NCBI RefSeq assembly: GCF_900167935.1
Contig: NZ_FUYL01000005.1
Location: 240,871-304,870, forward strand
Source: Maribacter arcticus
Lineage (GTDB): Bacteria > Bacteroidota > Bacteroidia > Flavobacteriales > Flavobacteriaceae
DNA: 64,000 nt
Direction: 5' to 3'
Shown piece by piece: positions 52,929 through 61,629 of this stretch. Numbering within the stretch: the stretch's first letter is position 1; each line of letters opens with the position of its first letter. The position numbers and the translations under genes are program-made. The notes under the pieces were generated by a model. It made no database searches, was not told the origin of the DNA, and saw nothing but the letters and a program-made list of their open reading frames with translations.

Positions 52929-54173
52929 TTATGCTGTAGCAACTTCTACTTCACTTTTTTTATTCTTCATCCAAAAATAGAGGATAGTGAAAAGAACTAT
53001 CAATATAGCTGGGAATATTACCATTGTACCTAAAGTTTCCTGTCCAGAAACTAATTCTAGTTCATCACCTGTAAATCCTTGAGCTGAGGCAGCTGCTCTA
53101 TCGGCATCAATCCATCCACCAATGATAGGTTGAAAAATTGAAGTTGAGAACATACCAATGGCACCTATTATAGACATACCTAAAGCACCTGTTTTTGGTG
53201 TTTTTGTTGCCGCCAAGCCTATCATGTTAGGCCAGAAATAAGCAATTCCTAAAGCAAAAATAATAGCAGCGACGTAAGCCATAGCGCCCGTTTGTGTACT
53301 AAACAGATAAATACCAATGGTTGCTAAAATAGCTGAACCTAATAGTACGCCTGTTTGGTCAAATCTTTTTACCATATCCCCACCAAAAAATCTTGCAACG
53401 GCCATTAAACCGGCTGTCAAAGCTAAAATTAAAGTAGGTTCAGCACCACTTTTTGATAATATGAGACCAACCCATTGATTTGGTCCAAATTCAGATATTG
53501 CAGTAAGCGCCATACATATTGCAATAAATGCAAACAATGGGGTAAGCATACCTTTGAAATTTCCACTTAGGGTTGCAGCTTCCTCTATTTTTGCTTTAGG
53601 CCAAGTTTGTCCATAAAACAAATAGGCGTAAATAACTGCAGGGATTAAAAGTAACCATACTTGACTTTGTCCAATGATTCCGAAATTTGTCATGAAACCA
53701 GATAGCAGACTACCTACTGCAATACCTCCAGGAAACCACATGTGAAAACGGTTTAGCATCTTGCTCATTCTAGTTCCTTTGTAAGCGTCAGCAATCATAG
53801 GATTACAAGCTGCTTCGGTACAACCATTTCCTAACCCAATGAGTAAGTTAGCTACTAATAAGCCAACATAACTTCCGGAGAATATTAATAATAAAATACC
53901 AATTGTATGTGCAAAGAAGGCAAATTGCATTATAATTTTACCACCTACTTTATGATAAATAAGTCCTCCTATTACCATTGCAATAGGGAATCCTGCAAAC
54001 CACATTGAAGTAATTAAACCTGCTTGGCTTGCGGTTAATTCTAATTCTGTTTTTAATTGATCCAAAATCCCCGCTGCTATAGCAAAAGAGAAGGCTGTCG
54101 TGATTAATGCGAAACAGCTGGCATAAAACAGTCTATTGGCATTTACATTAGAAGTTGTACTAGAACTTTCCAT
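52929..54173 (-). CDS. MFS transporter, sugar-proton symporter-like
   Basis: 414 residues with 12 transmembrane helices. MFS marks include the loop 2-3 motif GLIYHKVGGKIIMQFAF (variant of GxLaDrxGrk), NLLIGLGNGCTEAACNPMIAD in helix 4-5 and GGDMVKRFDQTG in the second half. GNG-TEA-CNP recalls the FucP/NagP group of Bacteroidota sugar MFS proteins. Substrate is not certain. The gene stands alone between converging mutB and the divergent RidA-like gene. Confidence 0.88.
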   Translation of the reverse strand: MESSSTTSNVNANRLFYASCFALITTAFSFAIAAGILDQLKTELELTASQAGLITSMWFAGFPIAMVIGGLIYHKVGGKIIMQFAFFAHTIGILLLIFSGSYVGLLVANLLIGLGNGCTEAACNPMIADAYKGTRMSKMLNRFHMWFPGGIAVGSLLSGFMTNFGIIGQSQVWLLLIPAVIYAYLFYGQTWPKAKIEEAATLSGNFKGMLTPLFAFIAICMALTAISEFGPNQWVGLILSKSGAEPTLILALTAGLMAVARFFGGDMVKRFDQTGVLLGSAILATIGIYLFSTQTGAMAYVAAIIFALGIAYFWPNMIGLAATKTPKTGALGMSIIGAIGMFSTSIFQPIIGGWIDADRAAASAQGFTGDELELVSGQETLGTMVIFPAILIVLFTILYFWMKNKKSEVEVATA

Positions 54174-54410
54174 ATTTGTATTGATTTAGTTGTTGTTGGT
54201 TTAACTGCTAAACTAATAAAAATGAAATAATATCAGGGCTTTTTTAGTAAAATGATATCTTAAGTGCGACATATGGCACAAAAAATAATATTTGTGAAAG
54301 TTTTTATGGATTTTATGCAATGCTAAATGTGGTAATAATATACTTTATCTCTTTGATTATGAACTATTAACTAACTTGTAACCTCAATAATCCTATTTAA
54401 TCGAATATCT

Positions 54411-54986
54411 ATGAAAACCTACGTTTGTATACTAACTATTGTTTTGTTTTTTAGTTGTGCCGATGTTGAAAAGGGCCTAAATCGAGAAATACAAACTTCT
54501 ACCGATACTGTAGATGCACATTATAACCCCCAAGCAAATTTAGATAGTTTGGGTATAAAGCTGAGAGATCAAGGAATACCTGTGGCAAATTATGTTCATG
54601 CAGTAAGAAGCGGTAATCTTTTGTTTTTAGCGGGTAAAGGACCAAAACAAGCCAATGGTGAGAATATAGTAGGCAAACTAGGACAAGATTTAAGCATTGA
54701 TGAGGGTTATGCTGCAGCTCGTGAAGTTGGTATCAATCAACTGTCAGTTTTAAAAATGGAATTAGGTGATTTGAATAAGATTAAAAGGATAGTTAAAGTT
54801 CACGGTATGGTCAACGCAACGCCTGATTTTACAGAACATTCTAAAGTAATCAACGGGTACTCTGATTTAATGGTAGCGGTTTTTGGTGAAAATGGAAAAC
54901 ATGCACGTGCCGCAGTTGGCATGGGATCACTGCCTGGGAATATGGCAGTTGAAGTTGAGATGATTGTTGAGGTTTATGAAGAATAG
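54411..54986 (+). CDS. RidA/YjgF-family lipoprotein
   Basis: 191 residues. A lipoprotein signal (LFFSC, Cys ~16) and a linker precede a YjgF/Rid domain of the YjgF-like type (GIPVANYVHAVRSGNLLFLAG in pieces, GKLGQDLSIDEGYAAAREVGIN, IKRIVKVHGMVNATPDFTEHSKVING, ARAAVGMGSLPGNMAVEVEMI). The Arg and Glu of the usual enamine/imine deaminase site are partly present (RAAVG, EVEMIVEVYEE). Export of a Rid protein is less common, and its substrate is unknown. Confidence 0.88.
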   Translation: MKTYVCILTIVLFFSCADVEKGLNREIQTSTDTVDAHYNPQANLDSLGIKLRDQGIPVANYVHAVRSGNLLFLAGKGPKQANGENIVGKLGQDLSIDEGYAAAREVGINQLSVLKMELGDLNKIKRIVKVHGMVNATPDFTEHSKVINGYSDLMVAVFGENGKHARAAVGMGSLPGNMAVEVEMIVEVYEE

Positions 54987-55055
54987 ATAAATGAAGTATA
55001 ATTCATATTTATGATATTCAAATTAAGTCTATTTTTGCGCTCAATTTAAAATATT

Positions 55056-55127
55056 GGCCTCGTAGTTCAATGGATAGAATAGAAGTTTCCTAAACTTTAG
55101 ATGCAAGTTCGATTCTTGCCGAGGTCA
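55056..55127 (+). tRNA. tRNA-Arg (CCT)
   Basis: 72-nt cloverleaf: acceptor GGCCTCG with CGAGGTC (one G-T pair), anticodon arm GAAGT/ACTTT with loop TTCCTAA (anticodon CCT), T-arm GCAAG/CTTGC with loop TTCGATT, discriminator A. A TATTTTTG -7 box at 55030-55037 would start transcription near 55044. An integrase gene follows, so it is the probable attachment site of the second element. Confidence 0.93.
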
Positions 55128-55195
55128 CTTTTTGACTTATAAACGAATTCAATATAGTATATAATATATTGATTATCAATGTTTTGATATTTTTT

Positions 55196-55221
55196 GGTTT
55201 CAAATGATATCATTTAGAACC
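55196..55221. repeat. 26-bp near-palindrome before the second integrase
   Basis: GGTTTCAAATGAT followed by ATCATTTAGAACC: 11 of 13 positions pair. A related 26-bp palindrome lies after the integrase gene at 56828-56853. Probably a site for the integrase or the HTH protein. The rest of 55128-55363 shows nothing else. Confidence 0.55.
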
Positions 55222-55363
55222 ACCTATTAGAGTTCACAAATCGTCAACATTTTTTTCAAATGTTTTCGTATTTTGTAATTGTTTATTTTAAATCTGTTAA
55301 ATTAACGATTTGTAGGTGATTTGACTTTCGTCCTTAATTAAGTTTAACTTAAAGACGTTTGTT

Positions 55364-56632
55364 ATGCGTACTACTTCCACATTTTCAATCTTATTTTGGC
55401 TATACGCCAAAAGAATTAAGAACAATCAAGCTCCCCTTTATGCCAGGATAACCATAGACGGCAAAAAGCTCAACATTAGCCTTAAAAGAAGAATTGACAC
55501 GCAACTTTGGAGTCCTGAAAAGCAGCGAGTCAAGGGTTTAAGTGCAAACGCCAAAAGTATTAATCAATACCTTAATGAAGTACATGCAAAGTTGTTTCAG
55601 GGCTATCAAGAATTAAGGGCAGATGATAAGCGGATTACTCCACAAACGATAAAATCCAAATTCCTAGGGGACGATAAGCCAAAGGAATTTACGCTTACTG
55701 ATATAATTGCCTACCATAATGATAAAATGTTTTACAAACTGCATAGAAACACTTCAAGGCTCTATTTAATTAGTCAAAAATACATTCTACTCTATTTAAA
55801 AAAGGAATATAAGCTTGACGACATAGAACTATCGCTTCTTGATTATAAATTTATACTCGGTTTTGAAAATTTTCTACGAGGCCATAAACCAAGGCATTAT
55901 CAAAAGCAGATTGGGAACAACGCAGTAATGAAACATATCCAGCGTTTAAGGAGAATGGTCACTTTAGCTTATGATATTGAATGGATTGGTCAAGACCCCT
56001 TCCGTAAATTCAAACAAAAACTAATTCCCACACACCGCGGTCATCTAACAGGCAAAGAATTAGAACTTTTAGAGGAGTTGACATTACACTCTTTGAGATT
56101 GAGAACGGTAAAAGACTTATTTGTATTCAGCTGCTACACAGGGATTAGTTATATAGATATGATGCTACTCTCGGAAGAGAGTTTGGTTATGGGTTTGGAT
56201 AAACGAATGTGGATTGCAACTAAAAGGCAAAAGACCAGGAATCCAGTTAAAATTCCTTTACTATCGAAAGCTTTAAATATTATCAAAATTTACCGAGAAG
56301 ATAAACGGTGTCAGATTTATGGCACGTTGTTTCCTAAAATATCAAATCAAAAAGTGAATGCTTACCTAAAAGAAATTGCAATAGCAGCTGGCATTCAAAA
56401 AAATCTCACCTTTCACATGGCTAGACATACTTTTGCGACAACCGTTACGATGACTAACGGAGTGCCCATAGAAACTATTTCTAAAATGTTAGGACACAGA
56501 AAGCTAACCACCACACAAATTTATGCCAAAGTAATTGAGCAAAAAGTATTTGACGATATGGAAATACTTCGTGAGAAATTGGAAATAAATAGAGCGCCAT
56601 ATAAAAGTAAAAATACAAAGAGAATTCACTAG
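55364..56632 (+). CDS. Tyrosine recombinase (integrase) of the tRNA-Arg element, IntDOT-like
   Basis: 422 residues. Arm-binding domain (FSILFWLYAKRIKNNQAPLY, VTIDG-type ARITIDGKKLNISL), core-binding domain (~105-210) and catalytic domain. The box-I segment reads CYTGISYIDMMLL, with Ser where the first catalytic Arg usually stands, as in IntDOT of CTnDOT. The H-x-x-R box is FHMARHTFATT, then LGHRKLTTTQIYA with the Tyr nucleophile in TQIYAKV. It should recombine at the tRNA-Arg 3' end. Flanked by two related 26-bp palindromes. Confidence 0.94.
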   Translation: MRTTSTFSILFWLYAKRIKNNQAPLYARITIDGKKLNISLKRRIDTQLWSPEKQRVKGLSANAKSINQYLNEVHAKLFQGYQELRADDKRITPQTIKSKFLGDDKPKEFTLTDIIAYHNDKMFYKLHRNTSRLYLISQKYILLYLKKEYKLDDIELSLLDYKFILGFENFLRGHKPRHYQKQIGNNAVMKHIQRLRRMVTLAYDIEWIGQDPFRKFKQKLIPTHRGHLTGKELELLEELTLHSLRLRTVKDLFVFSCYTGISYIDMMLLSEESLVMGLDKRMWIATKRQKTRNPVKIPLLSKALNIIKIYREDKRCQIYGTLFPKISNQKVNAYLKEIAIAAGIQKNLTFHMARHTFATTVTMTNGVPIETISKMLGHRKLTTTQIYAKVIEQKVFDDMEILREKLEINRAPYKSKNTKRIH

Positions 56633-57049
56633 GTCAAATGTTCAATAAAATCAAAATATCAATTTTTGATTGAAACTTAAATGGTAAGTGGAAATAGAGA
56701 ACTTTTATAGAATCCATTCTTAAAAAAAAGATCTTTGATGGATTTAAAATTTTTTAGTAGAGGGATTTTCAATTGTTGATAACCTAGAATTACCTTACAA
56801 ATCGCACACTTTGCCAAGATTCAAAATGGTTCCATTTGGTATCAAATGGAACCGAATAAAATTTGTGCTTCCTCAACTTAATCCCGTTTGGTCCATTTTG
56901 GTTCAAGATACTGTATATCAATTATTTGTGGATAACTAATTGTATCGTTCCATAGTGCTGTTCACCTATTTTCATACATTTATCCAGTAAAAATATTGAA
57001 GGAAAACAAAAGCGCTTTTGTTCATTTCGTAACCTTAAAAAGAAACAAA
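56633..57049. promoter_or_regulatory. Control region with perfect 11-bp inverted repeat
   Basis: No gene. GGTTCCATTTG (56828-56838), GTAT, CAAATGGAACC (56843-56853) form a perfect inverted repeat, and TTTGGTCCATTTTGGTTC at 56888-56905 repeats its half-sites. This region lies between the integrase and the replication/mobilisation operon, the place for operator and excision-factor sites. Confidence 0.6.
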
Positions 57050-57319
57050 ATGGACACTATTTTAATACTCGAACGGCTGGACCGTTTGGAAAAACTTTTG
57101 ATGGCGAACAAGGAGGTAATGACCTTCGAGGAGACCTGTGACTATACGGGAATATCCAGAAGCTACCTGTACAAACTTACCGCTTCGGGAACCGTTCCGC
57201 ACTCCAAACCCAACGGGAAACTTATTTTTTTCGAACGGAGGAAAATCGAGAATTGGCTGCTCCAGAACGAACGAAGACCCATAAATGAAATCGAAACGAT
57301 AGCTAAGCCCGTTCGTTAG
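57050..57319 (+). CDS. Helix-turn-helix (excisionase-like) protein
   Basis: About 89 residues from the ATG at 57050 (MDTILILERLDRLEKLL); 18 further upstream codons are not family-like. HTH_17-type domain: MTFEETCDYTGISRSYLYKL and FFERRKIENWLLQNE. Clear homologue of the protein at 22430-22741 in the first element. Likely excision factor or regulator, first gene of the operon-like series. Confidence 0.86.
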   Translation: MDTILILERLDRLEKLLMANKEVMTFEETCDYTGISRSYLYKLTASGTVPHSKPNGKLIFFERRKIENWLLQNERRPINEIETIAKPVR

Positions 57320-57393
57320 GAATTTGCATCTCTAAACTTTTCAAAATTCATTATTACATCTTGGGAATCCCCTGGGAGTTCAAAACATTTTTT

Positions 57394-58599
57394 ATGAAAA
57401 CAGTACCTTACTTACGGGTAGGCACATCGTACTATAAATTGGTGCAGGCACCTACCATCGCTGGACATTTCAACGAGATCCTTGTGCATTGGAACATCGA
57501 GACCATTCGCCAGGACCATGGCAAGGATTACCTGAGCAAGGTTCCCAAATACGATGGCTTTACCTGTATCCCCAACCATATCCATTTTAAACAGGAATAT
57601 AAAGGGTTCTACAATACCTATTCCCCGTTGCCGGCAATCCCAAAAGAGGGGGAATGCCAACATTCATTGAATTTTGTGAAACACATTTTCGGGAAACACT
57701 ATGAACTAGGATTGGATTACCTACAATTACTGTATACAAAACCGGTACAGGTACTGCCCATTCTTTGTTTAGTTTCCAAGGAACGTTCCACAGGCAAGAG
57801 TACTTTTTTGAAATGGCTGAAGGCCATCTTCGACAATAACATGACCTATCTGACCAATGATAGTTTCAGCAGCCAGTTCAATGCAGACTGGGCGAACAAG
57901 CTGCTCATCTGCATTGACGAAGTACTGTTCAACAAAGAAGAATTGACGGAACGTATCAAGTACCTGAGTACCACCAATATCAACAAGTTGGAGGCTAAGG
58001 GAAAGGACAAAAGGGAAGTGGAGTTCTTCGGTAAGTTCATCCTGTGCAGTAACAACGAGGACAACTTCATAAAAATTGACGGGAACGAGACCCGTTTTTG
58101 GGTTTTGAAAATACCCGTGCTCAAAAAAGAGGAGACCGATTTCCTGAATCAACTGAAATCGGAGATACCCGCCTTTCTACATTACATGCAAAAGCGGCAG
58201 TTATCGAGTGAGCACACCACCAGAATGTGGTTCACCCCAAAACAGATTAGAACAGCCGCGTTAAAAAGGTTGGTACAGAACAACCGGAACCGGGTGGAGA
58301 AGGAACTGGCCAGTATCCTGTTCAGTGTCATGGAAAAGTTCGAACTGGAGGAGATACATCTCTGTCCCATCGATGCGCTGCACCTGCTGAACAAAACCCG
58401 TGTCAAGACCGACCTGACCCAATTGCGAAAATTGTTGAAGAACGATTGGAAACTTGTCAACCAGGACAACTCCAACAAATACCAAAAAGTGACCATTTGG
58501 AGCGATGGGGATATCCACATGATTGATGCTAAAGGGAGGTACTTTACGGTGGAAAAAGACTTTTTGAACAAAAATTTTGATGATACGATGACGGAATAG
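57394..58599 (+). CDS. Phage/plasmid primase-helicase-like ATPase (DUF5906 type)
   Basis: About 401 residues from the ATG at 57394. SF3-like helicase core: Walker A LVSKERSTGKSTFLKWL (~122-138), Walker B LLICIDEVLFN (~169-179), a sensor region FILCSNNEDNF and RFWVLKIP. The N-terminal part (YLRVGTSYYKLVQAP) and C-terminal winged-helix-like tail complete the plan of replication helicases in Bacteroidota mobile elements. The iteron cluster starts within its last codons and extends downstream. Confidence 0.85.
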   Translation: MKTVPYLRVGTSYYKLVQAPTIAGHFNEILVHWNIETIRQDHGKDYLSKVPKYDGFTCIPNHIHFKQEYKGFYNTYSPLPAIPKEGECQHSLNFVKHIFGKHYELGLDYLQLLYTKPVQVLPILCLVSKERSTGKSTFLKWLKAIFDNNMTYLTNDSFSSQFNADWANKLLICIDEVLFNKEELTERIKYLSTTNINKLEAKGKDKREVEFFGKFILCSNNEDNFIKIDGNETRFWVLKIPVLKKEETDFLNQLKSEIPAFLHYMQKRQLSSEHTTRMWFTPKQIRTAALKRLVQNNRNRVEKELASILFSVMEKFELEEIHLCPIDALHLLNKTRVKTDLTQLRKLLKNDWKLVNQDNSNKYQKVTIWSDGDIHMIDAKGRYFTVEKDFLNKNFDDTMTE

Positions 58600-58773
58600 G
58601 ACGGGGCCAATGTTCATAGGGGCCGAAGCCGTCATCAAATTGTCATCATTTTGTCATCAAAAAAAATAATGATGACGGAAAAAGCTTGTAAAAAAAGAAG
58701 AACGATGACGTGATGACAAAACGATGACATGGAAAACCTAATACTGTAGGGGCCTTAGGAGGTGTTGTCATCA
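58586..58773. repeat. GATGAC/GTCATC iteron cluster, candidate replication origin
   Basis: The core hexamer occurs nine times in both orientations: CGATGAC at 58586, 58703, 58722; TGATGAC at 58670, 58711; GTCATCA at 58631, 58642, 58653, 58767. Spacings 58631-58642-58653 and 58711-58722 are exactly 11 bp. A-rich runs alternate with them. It lies between the helicase and primase genes. No gene is seen in 58600-58807. Confidence 0.65.
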
Positions 58774-58807
58774 TATCATCAAAAAAATAGGTAAAACCAT
58801 TTGGCTT

Positions 58808-59764
58808 ATGAAAGAAAAAAGAAAAACAGGATTATCGTGTGAAAGAGCCCGAGCTTTTCCCATCGAAAGGGCGCTGGCAAAACTCGGGCACTTTCCGACC
58901 AGGACGAACGAAAAAGAAGCTTGGTTCCTGAGCCCTATCCGCTCAGAAACCCAAGCCTCTTTCAAGGTGTCCAAGAAACTCAATAGATGGTACGACCATG
59001 GGGAAGGAACCGGAGGCAATGTTATCGATCTGGTGTGTAAAATCACCAAATCCTCGGTAAAGGAAACTTTAAGGTTTTTGGAACAGGACCGGGCCTCTTT
59101 CTCTTTTCAACAGCGGCCAGTTTTAAGCAACGATAACCATAATGGAATACAGATTCTTCATGCACGGCCTACCCTGCATTATGGTCTGTTACAATATCTA
59201 TTTGAACGAAGGATTTCCATTTCGACAGCATCGGCCATTTGTATGGAAGTACATTACCTGAACAAGGGAAGACGATATTTTGCCATTGGATTGAAGAACG
59301 TTTCGGGTGGATGGGAACTACGGAACAAATATTATAAGAATAGTAGTTCGCCCAAGGATATCACGCATATCAAAAATGGAATTGAAAAACTCATCGTTAC
59401 CGAAGGGATGTTCGACCTGTTATCGATTTTAGAGGGTACCGAAGAATCAAATTTGGAATATGATTTTCTGGTCCTGAACTCAACTGCTTTCGTTTCAAAA
59501 GCAATAGAAATAATGAAAGGTTATTTGCAAATCGACCTCTACTTGGACAACGATTCAAATGGAAGAAGGACAACCCAAAAATTAATGGCCCATTCCATAA
59601 ACTGCCTGGACAAATCAATGCTTTACGAAGGATTCAAGGATATGAACGAATGGCTCATCTATAATGCTAAAAAGAGACTTGGTCAGGAAGCGCGAGATGT
59701 GTCTTTGTTGCCACAAAAACAAACTCGCTTTACTCCCGATGGTCGCAAAGTAAAAAAGAAATGA
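58808..59764 (+). CDS. CHC2/Toprim-domain DNA primase
   Basis: 318 residues. N-terminal CHC2-like fold without its zinc Cys (FLSPIRSETQASFKVSKKLN, RWYDHGEGTGGNVIDLV), as usual in Bacteroidota element primases. Toprim domain: IVTEGMFDLLSIL (Glu) and IDLYLDNDSNGRRTT (D-x-D). A basic tail ends the protein. It should prime replication of the excised element with the preceding helicase. Its end overlaps the mobC start by 4 bp. Confidence 0.88.
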   Translation: MKEKRKTGLSCERARAFPIERALAKLGHFPTRTNEKEAWFLSPIRSETQASFKVSKKLNRWYDHGEGTGGNVIDLVCKITKSSVKETLRFLEQDRASFSFQQRPVLSNDNHNGIQILHARPTLHYGLLQYLFERRISISTASAICMEVHYLNKGRRYFAIGLKNVSGGWELRNKYYKNSSSPKDITHIKNGIEKLIVTEGMFDLLSILEGTEESNLEYDFLVLNSTAFVSKAIEIMKGYLQIDLYLDNDSNGRRTTQKLMAHSINCLDKSMLYEGFKDMNEWLIYNAKKRLGQEARDVSLLPQKQTRFTPDGRKVKKK

Positions 59765-60063
59765 AACGTACGTACATCAAATTTAGATGCTCCATCTACG
59801 AGAAAAAACTGCTCAGGAAAAGGGCCGCACGGGCAGGACTTTCTCTATCCGAATATTGCCGCAGCTCAGCTTTTAAAAATACCGTCATCGAACGGTTGAC
59901 CGAGGAACAATTGGCCCATTATAAAATGCTGGTGAAATACAAGGGAAATTTTACCCGCATCGGTAATATGTTCAGAAAGCATAACCCGAAACTGGCCAGC
60001 GAGGTCGAGCAATTGGCGGAAGAAATACGCACACAACTTTATAATTTCAAAAAAATAAAGTAA
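59761..60063 (+). CDS. MobC-type relaxosome protein
   Basis: 100 residues. Ribbon-helix-helix-like N-terminus (IKFRCSIYEKKLLRKRAARAGLSLSEYCRSSA, in pieces: SIYEKKLLRKRAARAG, LSLSEYCRSSAF) and the MobC C-terminal pattern NFTRIGNMFRKHNPKLASEV. These proteins bind oriT and help the relaxase to melt it. It overlaps the primase and relaxase genes by 4 and 1 bp, indicating a tightly coupled operon. Confidence 0.88.
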   Translation: MKRTYIKFRCSIYEKKLLRKRAARAGLSLSEYCRSSAFKNTVIERLTEEQLAHYKMLVKYKGNFTRIGNMFRKHNPKLASEVEQLAEEIRTQLYNFKKIK

Positions 60064-60932
60064 TGATAGGTAAGGGAACTTCCATAGCGCATACGGGAAC
60101 AAGTATCGATTACGGCTGGAACCAGGAGAAAGCTGCAGAAATCGTATTCAGTGAAAATTTGGCAGGGAATAATCCCCAAGAGATTACCGAGGAGTTCAGG
60201 TTGATACAGGAAGAGAATACCCGTTGTCAAAAGAACACCTTAAGCTTTATACTCAGTCCGACACAAGTGGATGGCAGGAACCTTTCCAAGGAACAGTTAG
60301 GGGAACTGACCCAAAAGTTTATCAAAGAAATGCAGCTGAAGGAACGGCAGGCCATCGCCTTTGTCCATAGGGACAAGGCACATACCCATGTGCACCTGTA
60401 CGTGAACCGTATCGGTTTCGATGGAAAGGCCTACAACGATAGTTTTATCGGGAAACGAAGCCAACTCGCAGCCGAAAATGTTGCCAAGGAAATGGGACTG
60501 ACCACGGTCAAGGAAGTACAACTGGAAAGGGAACTGAATTCGATACAGGTACGTCTCGAAATAAAGAACATACATCAAAGGGTAATGGAAACCGAAAGGC
60601 CAAAAACATTAGACTCCTACATCAAGGCCATGCAGGATAGCAACGTGGAAGTCATCCCGACAATAAACCGGGCCAATAAGTTACAGGGCTTCCGGTTCCA
60701 ATATGAGGGCCATAATTTCAAGGCAAGCGAGGTACACCGCTCCATGTCCGGAGGTAGGATCATGGCACAACTTTCCCAGAATAAAGGTATAGCAAAACCG
60801 ATAAAGGTGGACAAGTCAGTCCAGCTACTAGGGAAAACCTTGGAAATGAGTACCAATCTTGCAACGAGCATCGCCAAGAACATCATCAAAAAAACCATCA
60901 AAAGGGCCATCGATACCGGAATAGGATTTTAA
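60063..60932 (+). CDS. Relaxase/mobilisation nuclease
   Basis: 289 residues. The metal-binding triad of relaxases is clear: HTHVHLYVNR with His at 107, 109 and 111. The N-terminal IAHTGTSIDYGWNQEKAAEI holds a candidate catalytic Tyr (Y17), and the LSPTQVDGRNLSKEQL and RSQLAAENVAKEMGL segments are typical of the Bacteroidota MobA/BmgA group. The C-terminal third is helical (TNLATSIAKNIIKKTIKRAI). It nicks oriT and leads the strand during conjugative mobilisation. No type IV secretion genes are present, so a helper is required. Confidence 0.9.
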   Translation: MIGKGTSIAHTGTSIDYGWNQEKAAEIVFSENLAGNNPQEITEEFRLIQEENTRCQKNTLSFILSPTQVDGRNLSKEQLGELTQKFIKEMQLKERQAIAFVHRDKAHTHVHLYVNRIGFDGKAYNDSFIGKRSQLAAENVAKEMGLTTVKEVQLERELNSIQVRLEIKNIHQRVMETERPKTLDSYIKAMQDSNVEVIPTINRANKLQGFRFQYEGHNFKASEVHRSMSGGRIMAQLSQNKGIAKPIKVDKSVQLLGKTLEMSTNLATSIAKNIIKKTIKRAIDTGIGF

Positions 60933-60943
60933 AACAAGAAGCT

Positions 60944-61417
60944 ATGGGATATAAAAAACTGGACGAGGTAATGGAACTGCTAACCGACGAGTTGGATGGG
61001 TTCAACAAGTCCATCGTTAGATTGGAAAAGTTGACCCAAAATACGGACAACATCAAAGTGATACCTGATACTTCGGAAATCGAACGATTGCTCCAAGAGC
61101 ATCTGAATTCCGAGAAGGTGAATACCGAAAGGCTTCTGGAGTCGGTTCAAGATATTAGGAGTAAGATTTCAAAAGCAAGACTGGTTCCAAAAATACAATT
61201 ATGGATTCATTACTCGATTTGGTTCATTTCCTTGGTCATCATAGGATACCTGTCTCTACGGTTCTCCCGAATCGGGGATGTCCAGGAAAGGGCCTTTACT
61301 GAGGGAGGGCAAGAAGTAATCCCTAACCTAAAAGGATATTTTGACCAGAATCCAGGACATTACGAATCGTACCAGAAATGGATGCAGAAAAAGGATAGTG
61401 TTCCAAATAAAAAGTAA
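60944..61417 (+). CDS. Coiled-coil membrane protein of the mobilisation operon
   Basis: 157 residues. A charged N-terminal coiled coil (LLTDELDGFNKSIVRLEKL, LLQEHLNSEKVNTERLLESV) is followed by one transmembrane helix (about 90-108, IWFISLVIIGYLSLRF) and a short C-terminal domain. It is the last gene of the mobilisation operon. Similar proteins follow relaxase genes in Bacteroidota elements and may link the relaxosome to the membrane (MobB-like). I cannot name the family with certainty. The structured element begins 4 bp after the stop. Confidence 0.7.
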   Translation: MGYKKLDEVMELLTDELDGFNKSIVRLEKLTQNTDNIKVIPDTSEIERLLQEHLNSEKVNTERLLESVQDIRSKISKARLVPKIQLWIHYSIWFISLVIIGYLSLRFSRIGDVQERAFTEGGQEVIPNLKGYFDQNPGHYESYQKWMQKKDSVPNKK

Positions 61418-61420
61418 TGT

Positions 61421-61492
61421 GCGCCCTATGGAATTTTTGCTTGACGCTTATCTGCCGGAACACTACAAAAATTCCACAGGATCCATGCGCAG
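61421..61492. ncRNA. Conserved structured element, copy 2
   Basis: Stem GGAATTTTTG (61430-61439) with CAAAAATTCC (61466-61475), perfect over 10 bp, loop 26 nt. Compared with copy 1 (24861-24933) three stem positions differ and all are compensated, while the flanks (TGCGCCCTAT, ACAGGATCC, AAGTTATGGTAAGATTTGGG) are kept. It follows the last mobilisation gene in both elements. Confidence 0.6.
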
Positions 61493-61629
61493 GTAAGTTA
61501 TGGTAAGATTTGGGAATTGATTGATTCGAAAAATCGTTCTGGGAAAAGTAACGAGCTCTTACTATCCTAAACAGCAAAAAAAATGAGAACATTTTGATTT
61601 TCTAGATGCTAAAGCTTTGTGTTTTTTGT

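Larger units (their letters stand above)
55128..61520 (+). mobile_element. Second mobilisable element beginning at tRNA-Arg (right end not found)
   Basis: Integrase next to tRNA-Arg, then HTH protein, primase/helicase, CHC2 primase, MobC, relaxase and a membrane protein, all on the plus strand, closed by the structured element. Codon use in 57-61.4 kb is GC-richer than around it. No repeat of the tRNA 3' end was found up to 64000, so the element either continues beyond the window or lost its right end to the IS1182 remnant. The right limit given is only that of the recognisable core. Confidence 0.75.
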
